This document shows positions 50,381-62,045 of a stretch of DNA of 64,000 nucleotides, piece by piece; the first letter of the stretch is position 1; every line of letters starts with the position of its first letter. The position numbers were made by a program, and so were the translations under genes. Below the pieces are notes generated by a model. That model did not search any database and was not told the DNA's origin. It was given only the letters and a program-made list of their open reading frames with translations. Source of the stretch: Rhynochetos jubatus (lineage: Eukaryota > Chordata > Aves > Eurypygiformes > Rhynochetidae); assembly GCA_027574665.1 (NCBI GenBank), contig CM050655.1, forward strand, positions 1,674,001-1,738,000, written 5' to 3'.

Positions 50381-51494
50381 GAGGAATTAGGTGGTTTACC
50401 TGCCTCTGATGGCAGATACTGAGCTTGGTTTGTTCCTGTGCCCTGTTCCGCTCTGCTTCTGACCAGAGTTTGGAGCCTGCAGCATGCTTTTACAGCCAAG
50501 CTTCTTGCCCAATACAACAGGGATGTTATAGTGACAATGCCCATTGCGTGACCTCCCCTGACCAGTGCCGTCCATCCCCATGTGAAAAGAGGGACGGAAA
50601 TGCTCTGAAAGAGCTTCACAAAAATTCAGTGTCAGGAGTTGGTGTGAAACAAATTCAACTGTATCACACTGCATTCAAAGCCACATCTCATTAAATCATT
50701 CAGGATGAAGAACTGGAAATGGGGGCAGTTTGCCAATTTATTCAGCAGATGTACAATCATGGATGGTCAGCAGCTTTCTAAAACTACAGCAGTCATCTGA
50801 GACAGATTTTCTTCATGACCAAGCCACCTTTTTAATAGATTCAGTAAATAAAACGTTGTCTGGAAACATTTCTCCCAATCCTAAAGCAGTAGATTATCCT
50901 TATGATACTGCTTTTCAATTCCTATATTTTCTATTGCTGTTAATTTTCTTTTCTTTAAAAAAGTGTTGATGACCCATATTATCATTAGAAAACACCCAGG
51001 CCACATTAACTTTTATCTGCCAAAAGATGTAAGAGGCTGTTTTAAAGATATTTCTTAGGGTCTCCAAGAAGTTTGAAGGCAATTTAAGTTCCATTCAGAA
51101 TTTCTTTCTTGTCTGGACTAGTTAACTTTGTAACATGTTTTGGGTTTTAGGGGTTTTTTTGGTTTTGTTTTTTTTCCCCATTGAGATAACAACTCACTGC
51201 TGGCTCTCTTTTCTTCTCTGGGTACTCCTCACTGCTTCACTGCCCTGTTTTGTGAAACTTAGCTTTCTTCTCATTTAGACCAGAGAGACGGCAAGGCATT
51301 AGGAAGGCAGAGAGATTATTGTACTTGCCAATACCCTCACACAAGAGGAGAAGCAAATATCAAGAATAAAGCCCTAGATCCCTTCAGTGCTAAAATGAAG
51401 GCAGATGCTCGCTGTCATCCCTGAAGTCTGCAGCTGTGTGAAAGGTATATCACAGCTACGATGTACAAGGGCAGCTCATACCACTTGTTGAGAA

Positions 51495-52138
51495 ATGTGC
51501 AGTGTGCGCTGGCAGCCCAGAAAGCCAACCGTATCCTGGGCTGTATCAGGAGAAGTGTGGCCAGCAGGTTGAGAGAGGAGATTCTCCTCCTCTACTCAGC
51601 TCTTGTAAGACCCCACCTGGAATACTGCATCCAGCTCTGGAGCCCTCAACATGGGAAAAACATTGACTGGTTGGAGCGGGTCCAGAGGAGGCCACGAAGA
51701 TGCTCCGAGGGCTGGAGCACTTCTGCTATGAAGAAAGGCTGAGAGAATTGGGCTTGTTCAGCCTGGAGAAGGGAAGGCTCTGGGGAGACCTTACTGCAGC
51801 CTTCCAGTACCTGAAGGGGGCCTACAAGGAAGCTGGAGGGGGGCTTTTTACAAGGGCCTGTAGTGACAGGACAAGGGGCAATGGGTTTAAATTGAAAGTG
51901 GGGAGATTTAGATTGGATATCAGGAAGAAGTTCTTCAAGGAGAGGGTGGTGAGGCACTGGGACAGGTTGCCCAGAGAAGCTGTGGATGCCCCATCCCTGG
52001 AAGTGTTCAAGGCCAGGCTGGATGAGGCTTGGAGCGACCTGGTCTAGTGGAGGGTGTCCCTGCCCATGGCAGGGGGTTGGAACTAGATGATCTTTAAGGT
52101 CCCTTCCAACCCTAACCATTCTATGATTCTGTAATTCT
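51495..52138 (+). mobile_element. CR1 LINE, 5'-truncated 3' end (copy D)
   Basis: The plus strand encodes [60 protein letters not shown] and [20 protein letters not shown], and ends with TCTTTAAGGTCCCTTCCAAC and ATTCTATGATTCTGTAATTC. It is the same subfamily as copies A and B, with more differences. The frame is nearly intact. Confidence 0.94.
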
Positions 52139-52194
52139 AAATCCGGTGGATGGGCTGAAAATTAAATAGACTGAGCAACTAAGTTGACAGCCAG

Positions 52195-52400
52195 CAGGTC
52201 ACAGGGAGTGGTTATTCCCCTTCTCTTGACTCTGGTTCCACGGGGATACTGTGCCTAGGTTTCAGGGCCCCCATACAAGAGAGACCTCTGCAAACTGGAG
52301 AGGGCCCAGCAGAGGCCACAGAGGTGGTGTGGTGGCAGAGCCCGAGGAATGCAAGGAGAGGCTCTTTTGGGAAGACTGCGAAACATACGGAGACTGTCAC
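52195..52400 (+). mobile_element. Degraded CR1 fragment directly after copy D
   Basis: TTTCAGGGCCCCCATACAAG, AGAGACCTCTGCAAACTGGA and GAGGGCCCAGCAGAGGCCAC match the CR1 segment that encodes the QFWAPQ/L.RVQRR stretch. A younger copy sits immediately upstream in the same orientation, suggesting a second insertion next to or into older CR1 sequence. Confidence 0.6.
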
Positions 52401-53949
52401 AAAGTCTGCACCAGCAGCTGCAAGATGAGGTCTGCACTGTCTTCCTATGACCCCAAATCCAGCTGGGAGGAGTTCTGGGCCTGCACATCCCTGATTGTAA
52501 AGGTAACAGATTTTAAAACCCCATTTTAACCAAGAAACTATTTTTGTGAAACGAGTCTTTTTCTTTCACACTCTCAGTACATGTGGTTTATTCTGATGAT
52601 TTCTTATAAACAGCATTTTGCTAGACTTTATACCACTATTCCTCCCAAAAGCACATGTACAATCAGTAGATATGATAAAACCAGCCTCTGAATGGCTAGG
52701 AAGAAAAAAGAGCCTTTGTGAGATGCAGAATAATAAATAAATAAATCTTCTGTGTTTCCTTAGGGATGGCCGGAGTTTCCCTGGTGCAGCTTATGCTAGT
52801 GCCTGAAGCCCTCATTGTGCCCCTCTGAGCAGAATCTGGCCGCGGTGTCTCCAGGACCCCTTTGGGCAGGGGGAGATGTCATTGGATCTTCATCTCCTCA
52901 TGTCCAGCTGAGCAAGCCCAGCTCCATGACCGCTCCTAGTCTGCCCTGATCTCCACCCACCATCACCGGGGCCTCTCGGTATCACTCCGGTTTAGTGACC
53001 TCACTTTTACTGGGGCCATATCCAGCACTGAAGTCCACTGAAATGAAGAGAGGGTTTCCTTTGATTTGGTGGGTCTCATATGCGAATCAAGATCTAAACG
53101 GTTCCTAAAATGTGGGCAAGGTTCAAGCCTGTTTCCCAGCTCACACTCAAACTGACTGCAAAACTGGTTTCCACACTCACAGTTTGTTTAGTTTTAGCTC
53201 TTGCATATTTAGCTCTTTTCATGTTTTCCAGGTTGCAAACAAATCATATAACCCCTCTGTTTTTGGAAACATTTTATTCCACCCAAAACCAGGCTGAGAC
53301 TGATGACAAACAGGGCTCTGCAGAGGAAAGATGTTGATTTGATTTGCAGCTTTGCCCAGAGCTCAGTTGATCCTGCCTGTGCTTCAGAGCGCAGATTTCA
53401 ATAATGGGAATGAACTGGCATGCTGGTCATTGGGGTCTTTCTTTTAGCACCGTTAGCAGTTGAAACACAAAAGGAAAATGAACAGAAAGAGGCATTCAGC
53501 TGGAGTTAGCTGAGTCTTAGTCTTTTGTCTAGAAAATCCTTAACTTGCCCCTCAAAATCAGTTTGTGTCTGTAACGCTTTTAGCTTGGATAAAGGAAAAG
53601 GGAGTTGTAGGTTGGATTTACCATTCATTAAGGTAAATTCATTTACTCTTCTTTATACAGTGTTGAAAAGTGCTGCACAGCAAGGTAACGGCTATTAGGG
53701 AGGATCGAGAAATGGTGCTAACATCTCCTGCTTCAGGAATGCCTTTTGAATTTTGTGCTGAAAGCAAAGAGCTATGAAGATCGTCTTATTTTCTTTATGT
53801 ATATAAAGAATCAACTGAAACTCAAAAGAAAAAAAAAGAAATAAGTATTCTTGAAAATGCTTGGGATGTTTTCCTCCTCTTCAGGTTCACGGGTGATTGC
53901 AGGGTCTGTTCGGTTACAGAGAGGTCAGAGCCAAACCTTCCTTGGCAGC
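52401..53949. other. Intergenic, nothing recognised
   Basis: No gene or clear repeat was seen between the two CR1 copies. Confidence 0.5.
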
Positions 53950-54435
53950 AACAGGGCTGCTCAGCTCAGAAGGATGAAGAGCTACTGGAGAGGGTCCAGT
54001 GCAGGGCCACTGAGGTGATGAAGGGCCTGGAGCACCTTCCATGTGAGGAAAGGCTGAGAGAGCTGGGTCTGTTCAGCTTGGAAAAGAGGAGCCTGAGGGG
54101 GATCTTATCAGTGCTTATCAATATCTAAAGGGTGGGTGGCAGCAGGGTGGGGCCAGGCTCTTCTCAGTGGTGTCCAGTGACAGGACTAAGGGCAGTGGCC
54201 ATCAACTGGCAAACAGAATGTTCAGCCTGAACATGAGGAAACCCTTCTTCCCTGTGTGGGTGACAGAGCCCTGGGACAGGCTGCTCAGAGAGGGGGCAGG
54301 AGTCTCCTTCCCTGGAGACTTTCCAAAGCTGCCTGGACTTGTTCCTGTGTGATCTACTCTAGATGATCCTGCTCTGGCAGGGGGGTTGGACTAGATGGCC
54401 TCTAGAGGTCCCTTCCAACCCCTGCCACTCTGTGA
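53950..54435 (+). mobile_element. CR1 LINE, 5'-truncated 3' end (copy E)
   Basis: It begins near GGGCTGCTCAGCTCAGAAGG and runs collinear with copy C through GAGAGGGTCCAGTGCAGGGC, the CTTATCAGTGCTTATCA duplication and AGGACTAAGGGCAGTGGCCA to the tail CACTCTGTGAAC. The plus strand encodes [20 protein letters not shown]. It differs from copy C by scattered substitutions and a small insertion (TCTACTCTAGATGA) near 54,353. Confidence 0.92.
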
Positions 54436-54640
54436 ACAGGCAACGCAGTGAGGGGCCTCGGCCCCACATTGCAGACCAGGGTGGGTCAGGTTGATGTGGG
54501 GAAGCACACCTTCCCCCGGAGCAGGGAGCAGCCCTGGGACAGGGTCTCTATCCTAGGCGGGGTTCAGGGAAATGTCTGAAACAGCCCATGAAAGAGGGAC
54601 TAGTGCAACCCCACACATCACAGAAGGGAGAGCTTCTTTT

Positions 54641-54695
54641 AAAACAAAACAAAACAAAACAAAACAAAACAAAACAAAACAAAACAAAACAAAAC
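54641..54695 (+). repeat. (AAAAC)11 microsatellite
   Basis: Eleven uninterrupted AAAAC units, perfect throughout, so likely length-polymorphic. Confidence 0.95.
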
Positions 54696-55153
54696 AGGGT
54701 ATTACTCAAATTCCCCAGACCACATGCCAGGCAAAAATAGTGGTCCAGGCAAGTTTTTCTTTGTTGTTATTGATGTGGTTGAGGAAATGAACACTCAAGT
54801 GCACACTCCTGAAAGAAAACAAGCTGTACGTGAGGGAGTGCTGCTTGATAACATGGTCAAACTCAAGCATTTCTCTTCTTCCTTTCTTTGGGGGATATGG
54901 AGATCTATTGTGGTTGTGCTGAAGTCAGTGAGCTGGTCTGTTCAGGAGGCCTGAAGTCAGGCTTCAGAGTTTCACAAGCAGTAGGGTCTCATTTTTAAGT
55001 CACTGCTTTTACAACTGGGGAAACAGTGCTGTGCAGAACGGGCACACATATTTCTTTTGGCTTTCTTGACATTTCATTGAATATCTGTGTTTCCTTCGCT
55101 AATGTCAGGATAAAATCTTTTCTGTTTGGCAGATTTCTTTTGTTGCAATTCAC

Positions 55154-55174
55154 TTTTTTTTTTTTTTTTTTTTT
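55154..55174 (+). repeat. Poly-T run (21 T)
   Basis: Twenty-one consecutive T. No SINE-like or retrocopy body was recognised next to it. Confidence 0.92.
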
Positions 55175-58100
55175 GCTTTTGATATGTCAATGGCACATGG
55201 CTGCATATTGGTTTTGTAAAACCTTTTACTTAAAATGCCAGGATAATAACTTGCTTTGCTTCAGTGCTTGCCATTAGATCCACTTTTACTCAGGCATTGA
55301 CTGCACTTCTTTAGATGTGGATGTGAAACGAGCCTTACTGAAATCTGGCTAGATCTGATCTGCAGCATTCGTTGTGCAAGGTGTTAGTACTGAAAACCAC
55401 CATTTGGGAAGTTTCAATACCTTTACTCTATAGTATGATGTAACACACCTTCATTACGCTTACACGTATGCCTCCGAGGGGCGGAAAATGTTCTTCGATA
55501 GACCCATAACTGGTGACTGTCAAATAACTGCACCTTGTGAGCTGATTTAGTATAAAAGCGAGTCTTACAACCATTTATCATATTGAAAGGAATTCCTTAA
55601 TCTTTATGAAAAACAGCCACCTACAATCATCTTTCAGTAGCTTAAAATGCCAGCTGCTTTCCTTTCTGACACAGAAAATATATGTCTATGCATGTGGTAG
55701 AGATAGTTAATAATCACATGCTGCAGTAATAGGACAGGAAAATTAATCCCATCCCATGTAAAAGTATAAATATCATTAGCTGAATCAAAATGAATGTGAC
55801 ATTCCCGATGAGTGAGTCTATTTTTGGGAAATCATGGGGTTGGAATAAGATTAAAATTTTAAAAAGGGTGACACTTGGATCTTGTTGCTAACTGTAAAAT
55901 GTTCATTCTCCCACAAAAAGGTTGCAGCTTGTTCCTTTCATAAAACCTCTAGTTTAGCTTCCCTATAATTTTGGACTGAGAAATTCCAGCTAAACTTTGA
56001 GGTCAAAACAGACAATCTGCAGACAGACGTTGCCTATTTTTGCTAAGCAAGTTTACAAAACAGGCCTGTTTGTTTGAAATGATGGCTTGTGCCATGCTTA
56101 CATCACCACCAAAGGTCCTTAAATCACCCACAAAGTCCAAAACTACCTTTCAGCTTTTTATAGGGTGAAAACTGTTGGCAACAGTTTTACTTAGCCAAAG
56201 CTGTTGTTTATTTTGTGGAAAAATTTAAAAGTTAATCTGTTCCCGCTGCTGTGTATTTTTACTCAGATTTAAGTAGACACAGAACAAAATACTTGTGGTC
56301 TGGGTGTTTAAAGATCCCACCTGGGCTTTTCTGGTCATACCAAAGCTGCTGATGGCAGCCTGAATATCCTTTTGTAGCTTCTGTAGCCATTATAAATCTT
56401 CTTACTCATGAGCAAGTATTTTCTTACAAGCTGTTTATTTAATAAGGAGAAATGATGGTTGCAGTTGAAACTATCAAGCTGTTATGATTTTAAGCCCCTA
56501 CGTATTTTACACAAGAAAAACATGCTTTGCAGAAGTTTTGATTATGCCAGCCAGGGTTGGAGATCTCCTGGATAACTTGGCAATGTTGATAGGTTTTCTT
56601 TTCCCAGATGAAAGCACTCTGCGTTTGACTCCTGAGCGTGTATTGGCATTTGGAGCGAGGCAGGCAGAGTCAAGAAGCCCATTAAAGTGCGAGTGGTCTG
56701 AACAAGGGCTAATTTATTACCGAGAATAACTTTGAACTGACACAGAAAGTCAGCACTTCTTCTTGGCGTCAGAAAACCAGCTAGATCTGCCAAGACCTTA
56801 GTGCATGTTATTTTAAGCTGAAAATAATCACGGGCTGTTAAACAGAAAGAGAACCTGTGAGGAGCCTTGCAGCACTGGGAAAGTCTTGCTGCAGTGGTTT
56901 TGCGCTCCGTACATGCTAGCAGAGACATGCGGGACTTCACGTCTGACCCCGTATGGCCATTCCTATATGAACTAGACACACTTGCGTCACTGAGTGAAGA
57001 TGAATAATTCTTTCTAAATGCCCCTTTTGAAATTATTTAGAAACAAATAAACAAAAAGAGGTATTTCTTGAGACAGAGACATTAGGAGTCTGCAAAACCA
57101 CTTCAGTTTGTTCTCTGCTCTCCATGGAGATGGCCATCATGCCTGTATACAACTCTGGTCTCCAAAGGGAGGAGGAAGGAATCTACTCTAAGCTGTCTCC
57201 TAAAAGTTGTATAGGAGGTGTGCAGGAGAGCCCAGAAAAAGCTGAGGGCAGCTAGACCCATGATAACAGAACTGGTACTGAAACCCTTGTACTCGAACTG
57301 AAGGCAATGCAGATCAACCCTGAAAAATGTGTGGTCATGGCCAGAAGAAATATTACAGTTATGGGCCACTTCTTCTAAGGAGATGAGCTAAGACTGAACT
57401 GAGTGAGCCAGCTGAGAGGGAGCATTGTGACCAGGAGACCTTGCAGGAGTGCCCAGCCAGACATGAACCCAAAGATCTTCCCAAATCAACAGTTTCAGGA
57501 CAAATTACATTTATTAAAGAGATATATCTTGAGGTTTCTTTGATGTTGCCAATGGTAAAGAGCGACTCTGGGGCACAGAGGAGGGCAACCAGTGTGATGG
57601 GACCTGCACCCTTGGAGCTGTGGTCTGAGCATCAGGCAGAGAAAGATACAGGAACCATCTCAGACAACATCCAAGAAAGGCTTCAAATGGCAGCAAACAG
57701 AAAGAACCGGCATGTTGAGCTCCCAGTGAGGCTTCCTATGCAGGGCAGGGAAGAGATGCAGTTTCATTTGTACCTAGTTTGGAAGGAAATTTTTACCATG
57801 GTGAACTTGGTTCTCCATTTGAATTACAGCCCTTTGCCACACTTCTCACAGAAGAGCCCCAAGGGCACGAAGATAATAAAGCTGTTGACATGTCAGCATC
57901 AGTGGGTTTTTAAATAAGCCAGGGAAGTGCCTCTATAAGGGAACAAACCCAGTGCATCATATATAGGGGGAATGACAGGGTGTTTTCCAGGAGAAAGAGT
58001 TCAGTCCTTGGCTTCGTTTGCTGATGCCAAGCAGGTCAGGGCCTGGAGTACCCAACACACAGAGAGGCGGGAGGTGACTCCTGCTGCAAGCAGGTGGTGG

Positions 58101-61056
58101 AGTAGGGACCCCGAGAGGTCCAGCACTGTGGTGACACCATGATCCTATGAAAGACATAGCTTCATACGTGATTCTGGTCAAAATCTTGAATAATCTAGAA
58201 TTAACAGTTTGATCCTTGGATATTTTGCAGGGATATAAGCAATACTGCCATGACTGCAGCACATGTCCTGGAGCAATGTATCTTTGCAGAGGCTAAACAC
58301 TGATGATACTTTTGCAAATGCCTTACCAAGAATACCCTGTTGGGAATAGCTGCTCAAGCAGAACTTGCTGCAAATTTAAGCTTGTGACATTGTGGATTTG
58401 GGATGGAGAAGGTTAGCAGGGACAGTGGTGTCCCTGGTCTCAGTTACAGTCCCGGGGCTATTCCCTCCCTTGCCCTTGCAGCTGGTTGCTGTCACCCTGT
58501 GAGATGTCATTATGTCAACAGCTCTGTAAAAGAAGTGCAGGCATTAATTTAGGCTGTCCCTGGGATTGGGCACAACCTTGTAAGAGCAGGGTCAAGCTTT
58601 CCTATTTCCTCCAGCCAGAGTTCTGCCATATTTGCCAGAAGAGCTGCATTTTCATCCGGGGCTTTAGCCTCTGGTCTCAGTGCAAGGATGCTTGCATCTT
58701 GCATGTCATCAACATCCATGGACAGGAGCAGGAAGCCAAACAAACACAAAGGGCAGCCTGCATTCCTTCCACTGGGAGATGGAGGCAAAGTTAGGCAGCT
58801 TGGGGCCAGCCTTACAGGAGGCAAACCCACCTTTTCTCTCCTTGATTCAGGGAGGAGGGAAGGTTTCAGCAAATCAGAGGCAGGATTTGGCGCACTGATG
58901 TTTTTGCATATAAGAGGTAGCAAGTCTTAGGTGGAGAAAAATGATCTTTAATCAGCACCTTTTACATTATTGCAATTAACTGTTAGGCTAATACAGTCTT
59001 ACTGATTAAAGACCCTCAGCTTGCTTCTAATAGTCCTGAATTACTGCTAGGATAATGAGGTTTCCATTTCTAAATGTCCTGTGTGTGCCATCCAAATCAC
59101 ATCTGTATTCATGTGCATACCCAGTATGAATTACTCTCGCACCATTTACATCAAACACCCTTCCTGCATCAAAAACACCACACTGCATTCAGTTAAAAAC
59201 AGCTTTCCCGTGTTTTAGTGCTCAGCTTAATACTATTATTATTAGTCCTGCATTATTACTGCTGTATATTTAAGCAGGCATTGAAGGATGTTTGCAACAC
59301 TTGGTGTACAAGGCTGAGCTCTGAGGGATGTGGAACATTGGGTGACGCTGGATAAGCTATTCGCGGGCACTTATTCATTGTGCTTAATATATCCTTATTG
59401 CACGAAGGATGCACGTATATTAGTGATATCATGCCCCGTGACAGTGGAGCACAGAAGTCAGATGATTGCTGAAGAGATAATTGCTTTTAGCCAGTGACAG
59501 AGGCGCGACTGGAGTGTGTCATGACAGCAATGTCACCATAAAAGCAAGTGCGGCAAAGAAAGCAATCACCAGGAGGTCTGACAGTGAAGCCACTGCACTG
59601 GTAGTGGCATTTGGTACAGCTGTGTGACAGTCCCCCGCTCCGCATCTGCTCCCCAGCCAGCGGCACAGCACTGATGTGCACAGCCCATCTAACGAGAGGT
59701 GCTTAAGCCACTTAGAGCTTGTTTTAGGATGGGGCTGATGTGTTGACCTGAGCTTCCGATGACCTCTTGCGATGCCATCTCCATGATCTGCATTTTTATC
59801 CAAAATCTCAGCACAAACTCACACTTTGCCGGCTGCCAGGTTACCTGGGTGTCACAGCACCTTTTGGGAGCAAGCCCATGCCTTGGACGACTTGAGGGGC
59901 TTCAGGTTTAATTTTGTTCCAGCTGTCTCTTTCCAAATGAAGAGCAAAAATTTTTTGCTATGACTTACAGTGTATTAAATGTTAAAAAACCAGTAGCCAT
60001 TATTAATGAAATTGAAGTCTTTCCTAGCCATAAATTACCATAAAATTGGATCTGAGCTAATGTAATTCAAAGGAAACATAATATGCCGTGATCGTAGGTA
60101 CCAGCAAGAGGCCAAAGGTGTTACATATACTCATTTACGGACTTCACAATATTAGTCCAGTTTGCAGAACAAACACATTCAACCCTCAGCCCTCGTGCCG
60201 TGACCCTTGAATAATACTGCCAATAGGATTGACATGTCTGACCGGTGCCCCGGGGACAAAGCTCCTGTTGAATTCAATGGAGCTGGTCCACAACCCACGT
60301 TCTTCCTATAAAACCTCTGCCATCATCTCCTCTGAAAGACACTCACAGCCCAAGAGAGGGAGGTTCGAGCTACAATAATGTCTGAACCACCTATAGGGCA
60401 AACATGCTTTGAGGTTGCCTTTTCTTTCTTTAGCAGAGGCGTGAACAACATTTTTTTACACTTATAAATGTTGTAGCCACCCTGAAGGAGTTAGGCTCTC
60501 TCCTACACTTGGCAGTAGTGAGGAGGTTATATGATTCTGAGTTTTATATGGTTTATACTATTTTCCAGTCCACTCACATATAATGTATGCTAGGTCCACT
60601 TGGATTTTGGCTTTAAATCTTCAAGTTACCAAAATTTGCCATCAAAATGAGAACCTTAGCATCAGCTTCTCTCTCGCTTCCTCACTTCTCCCTTGCCTAA
60701 AGGCAGCATCAGATTATTGTACCTAGAGGCTGTTCAATTGAAAACTGTATTAGCACCGAGGCTGGAATAACATCTGATGTGCATCCTCACATGGACAACG
60801 GGGTGCCCTATAGATTTCTCTGTTTTTAAATATCTATCAAGAAGTTGGTAAGAGAACCTCCATCTGTTTTGTGAGAAGATCTGGTGTTTCCCTGAAAGGT
60901 CTGAGGGGATACGGACAGAGATTTGTTCTGTTTTAAACATGTCCTTAATTTCCTTGGTCTGCAGCATGACAGCAGCAGTGCTGGGAAGGGAGCTCTGGAG
61001 ATCGCTGGTCTAGGGCAAGACTATTGCCCACACTTGATCAGGACAATTGTAATATC

Positions 61057-61081
61057 TTATTATTATTGTTGTTGTTGTTGT
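61057..61081 (+). repeat. TTA/TTG trinucleotide microsatellite
   Basis: TTAT-TAT units run directly into five TTG/GTT units. Confidence 0.85.
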
Positions 61082-61774
61082 AAAAGGAAGCTTGATTTAT
61101 AGACCTTATTCTAATTTGAGGAATAGACCTTACATGGTGACACAAGACACAAATCACTAAGCAGCTTTAGGCAGTGAGTTGAACATTAAAAAAAGGATAA
61201 CCACTAAACCCATTTAGTACAGGCTCATGCTGACGTTAATCCTGTTATCAGAGCTGCATTCACTAGGAACAGGAAGTAGTTTTTAAAATACAGATCTTTT
61301 TCTTCCTTTAGACTGGCTTGAAAGGCAAGTGCTGCCCCTACAGGGAAAACAGAAAATCCAATCTGAGAAAGCAAGCTGTGCTCTCCCTGGGTGCCAGCAC
61401 CACGGGAGGACAAAAGCCCCAAGTCATTTGGAAATGGCAATTCCCGTAACCATGACGTGAAGGATAAACACAGGGTGTGGCCAGAAAAAGCCTCTAGTAT
61501 CGGATCTTGGGACTGATCAGGAAGGAGAGCTGATGCTATATGACCACAACATCCCTGGGCTCAACAGAAAACCACACAAGATCTTGACTACAGGAGCCTC
61601 CAGGTACCATTTTGCTCCCTCTCCTCAGATGCCATGGAGGTGACATGATCTGGAGCTCAGTGGCCCGGTCACAGGTAGGCAGCCCCATACCTGTGCACGG
61701 CTTCACTCCAGACAGGTTTTTTTTGGGTCTCCAAATGAGGTGACTTGAAGATGATCTGGAGGCATCATCCTGCT

Positions 61775-62045
61775 TTTCAGCTCAACACAGGGTGGATGGC
61801 AGGCTAAGGGGGGAGCATGGCCTTCTGCCCTGCACTGGGAAGGCCACATCTAGGTACTGGGACCAGTTTGGAGTTCCAAGGGATCTCCAAAGCAGAGCAA
61901 ACGTGGGGACACCCTGGCAGTGGTGGGTGGGGGCCAGGGCGTATGAGAAGAGGCTGAGGGAGCTGGGCTTGCTCAGCTGGAGACAAGGAGGTGAAGATCC
62001 AGCAGCATCTCCCCCCTGCCCAAAGAGGTCCCAGAGATGCCTGAG
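61775..62045 (+). mobile_element. Degraded CR1 fragment
   Basis: The text TACTGGGACCAGTTTGGAGT and TATGAGAAGAGGCTGAGGGA followed by GCTGGGCTTGCTCAGCTGGA matches the CR1 region encoding [12 protein letters not shown]. The rest is diverged and lacks a tail. Confidence 0.6.

Larger units (their letters stand above)
54696..61775. other. Intergenic; AT-rich, no recognisable gene
   Basis: No exon with a known domain was recognised. AT-rich sequence with many TAAT/ATTA homeodomain-like motifs occurs at about 58,920-59,480 and 59,940-60,110. A possible weak CR1 resemblance near 57,560-57,660 (GCACAGAGGAGGGCAACCAG) was too faint to call. Confidence 0.45.

Noticed and set aside
57441-57917. 158-codon plus-strand frame and a faint CR1 resemblance
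   Set aside because: No domain; the CR1 resemblance (about 57,560-57,660) is too weak to call.
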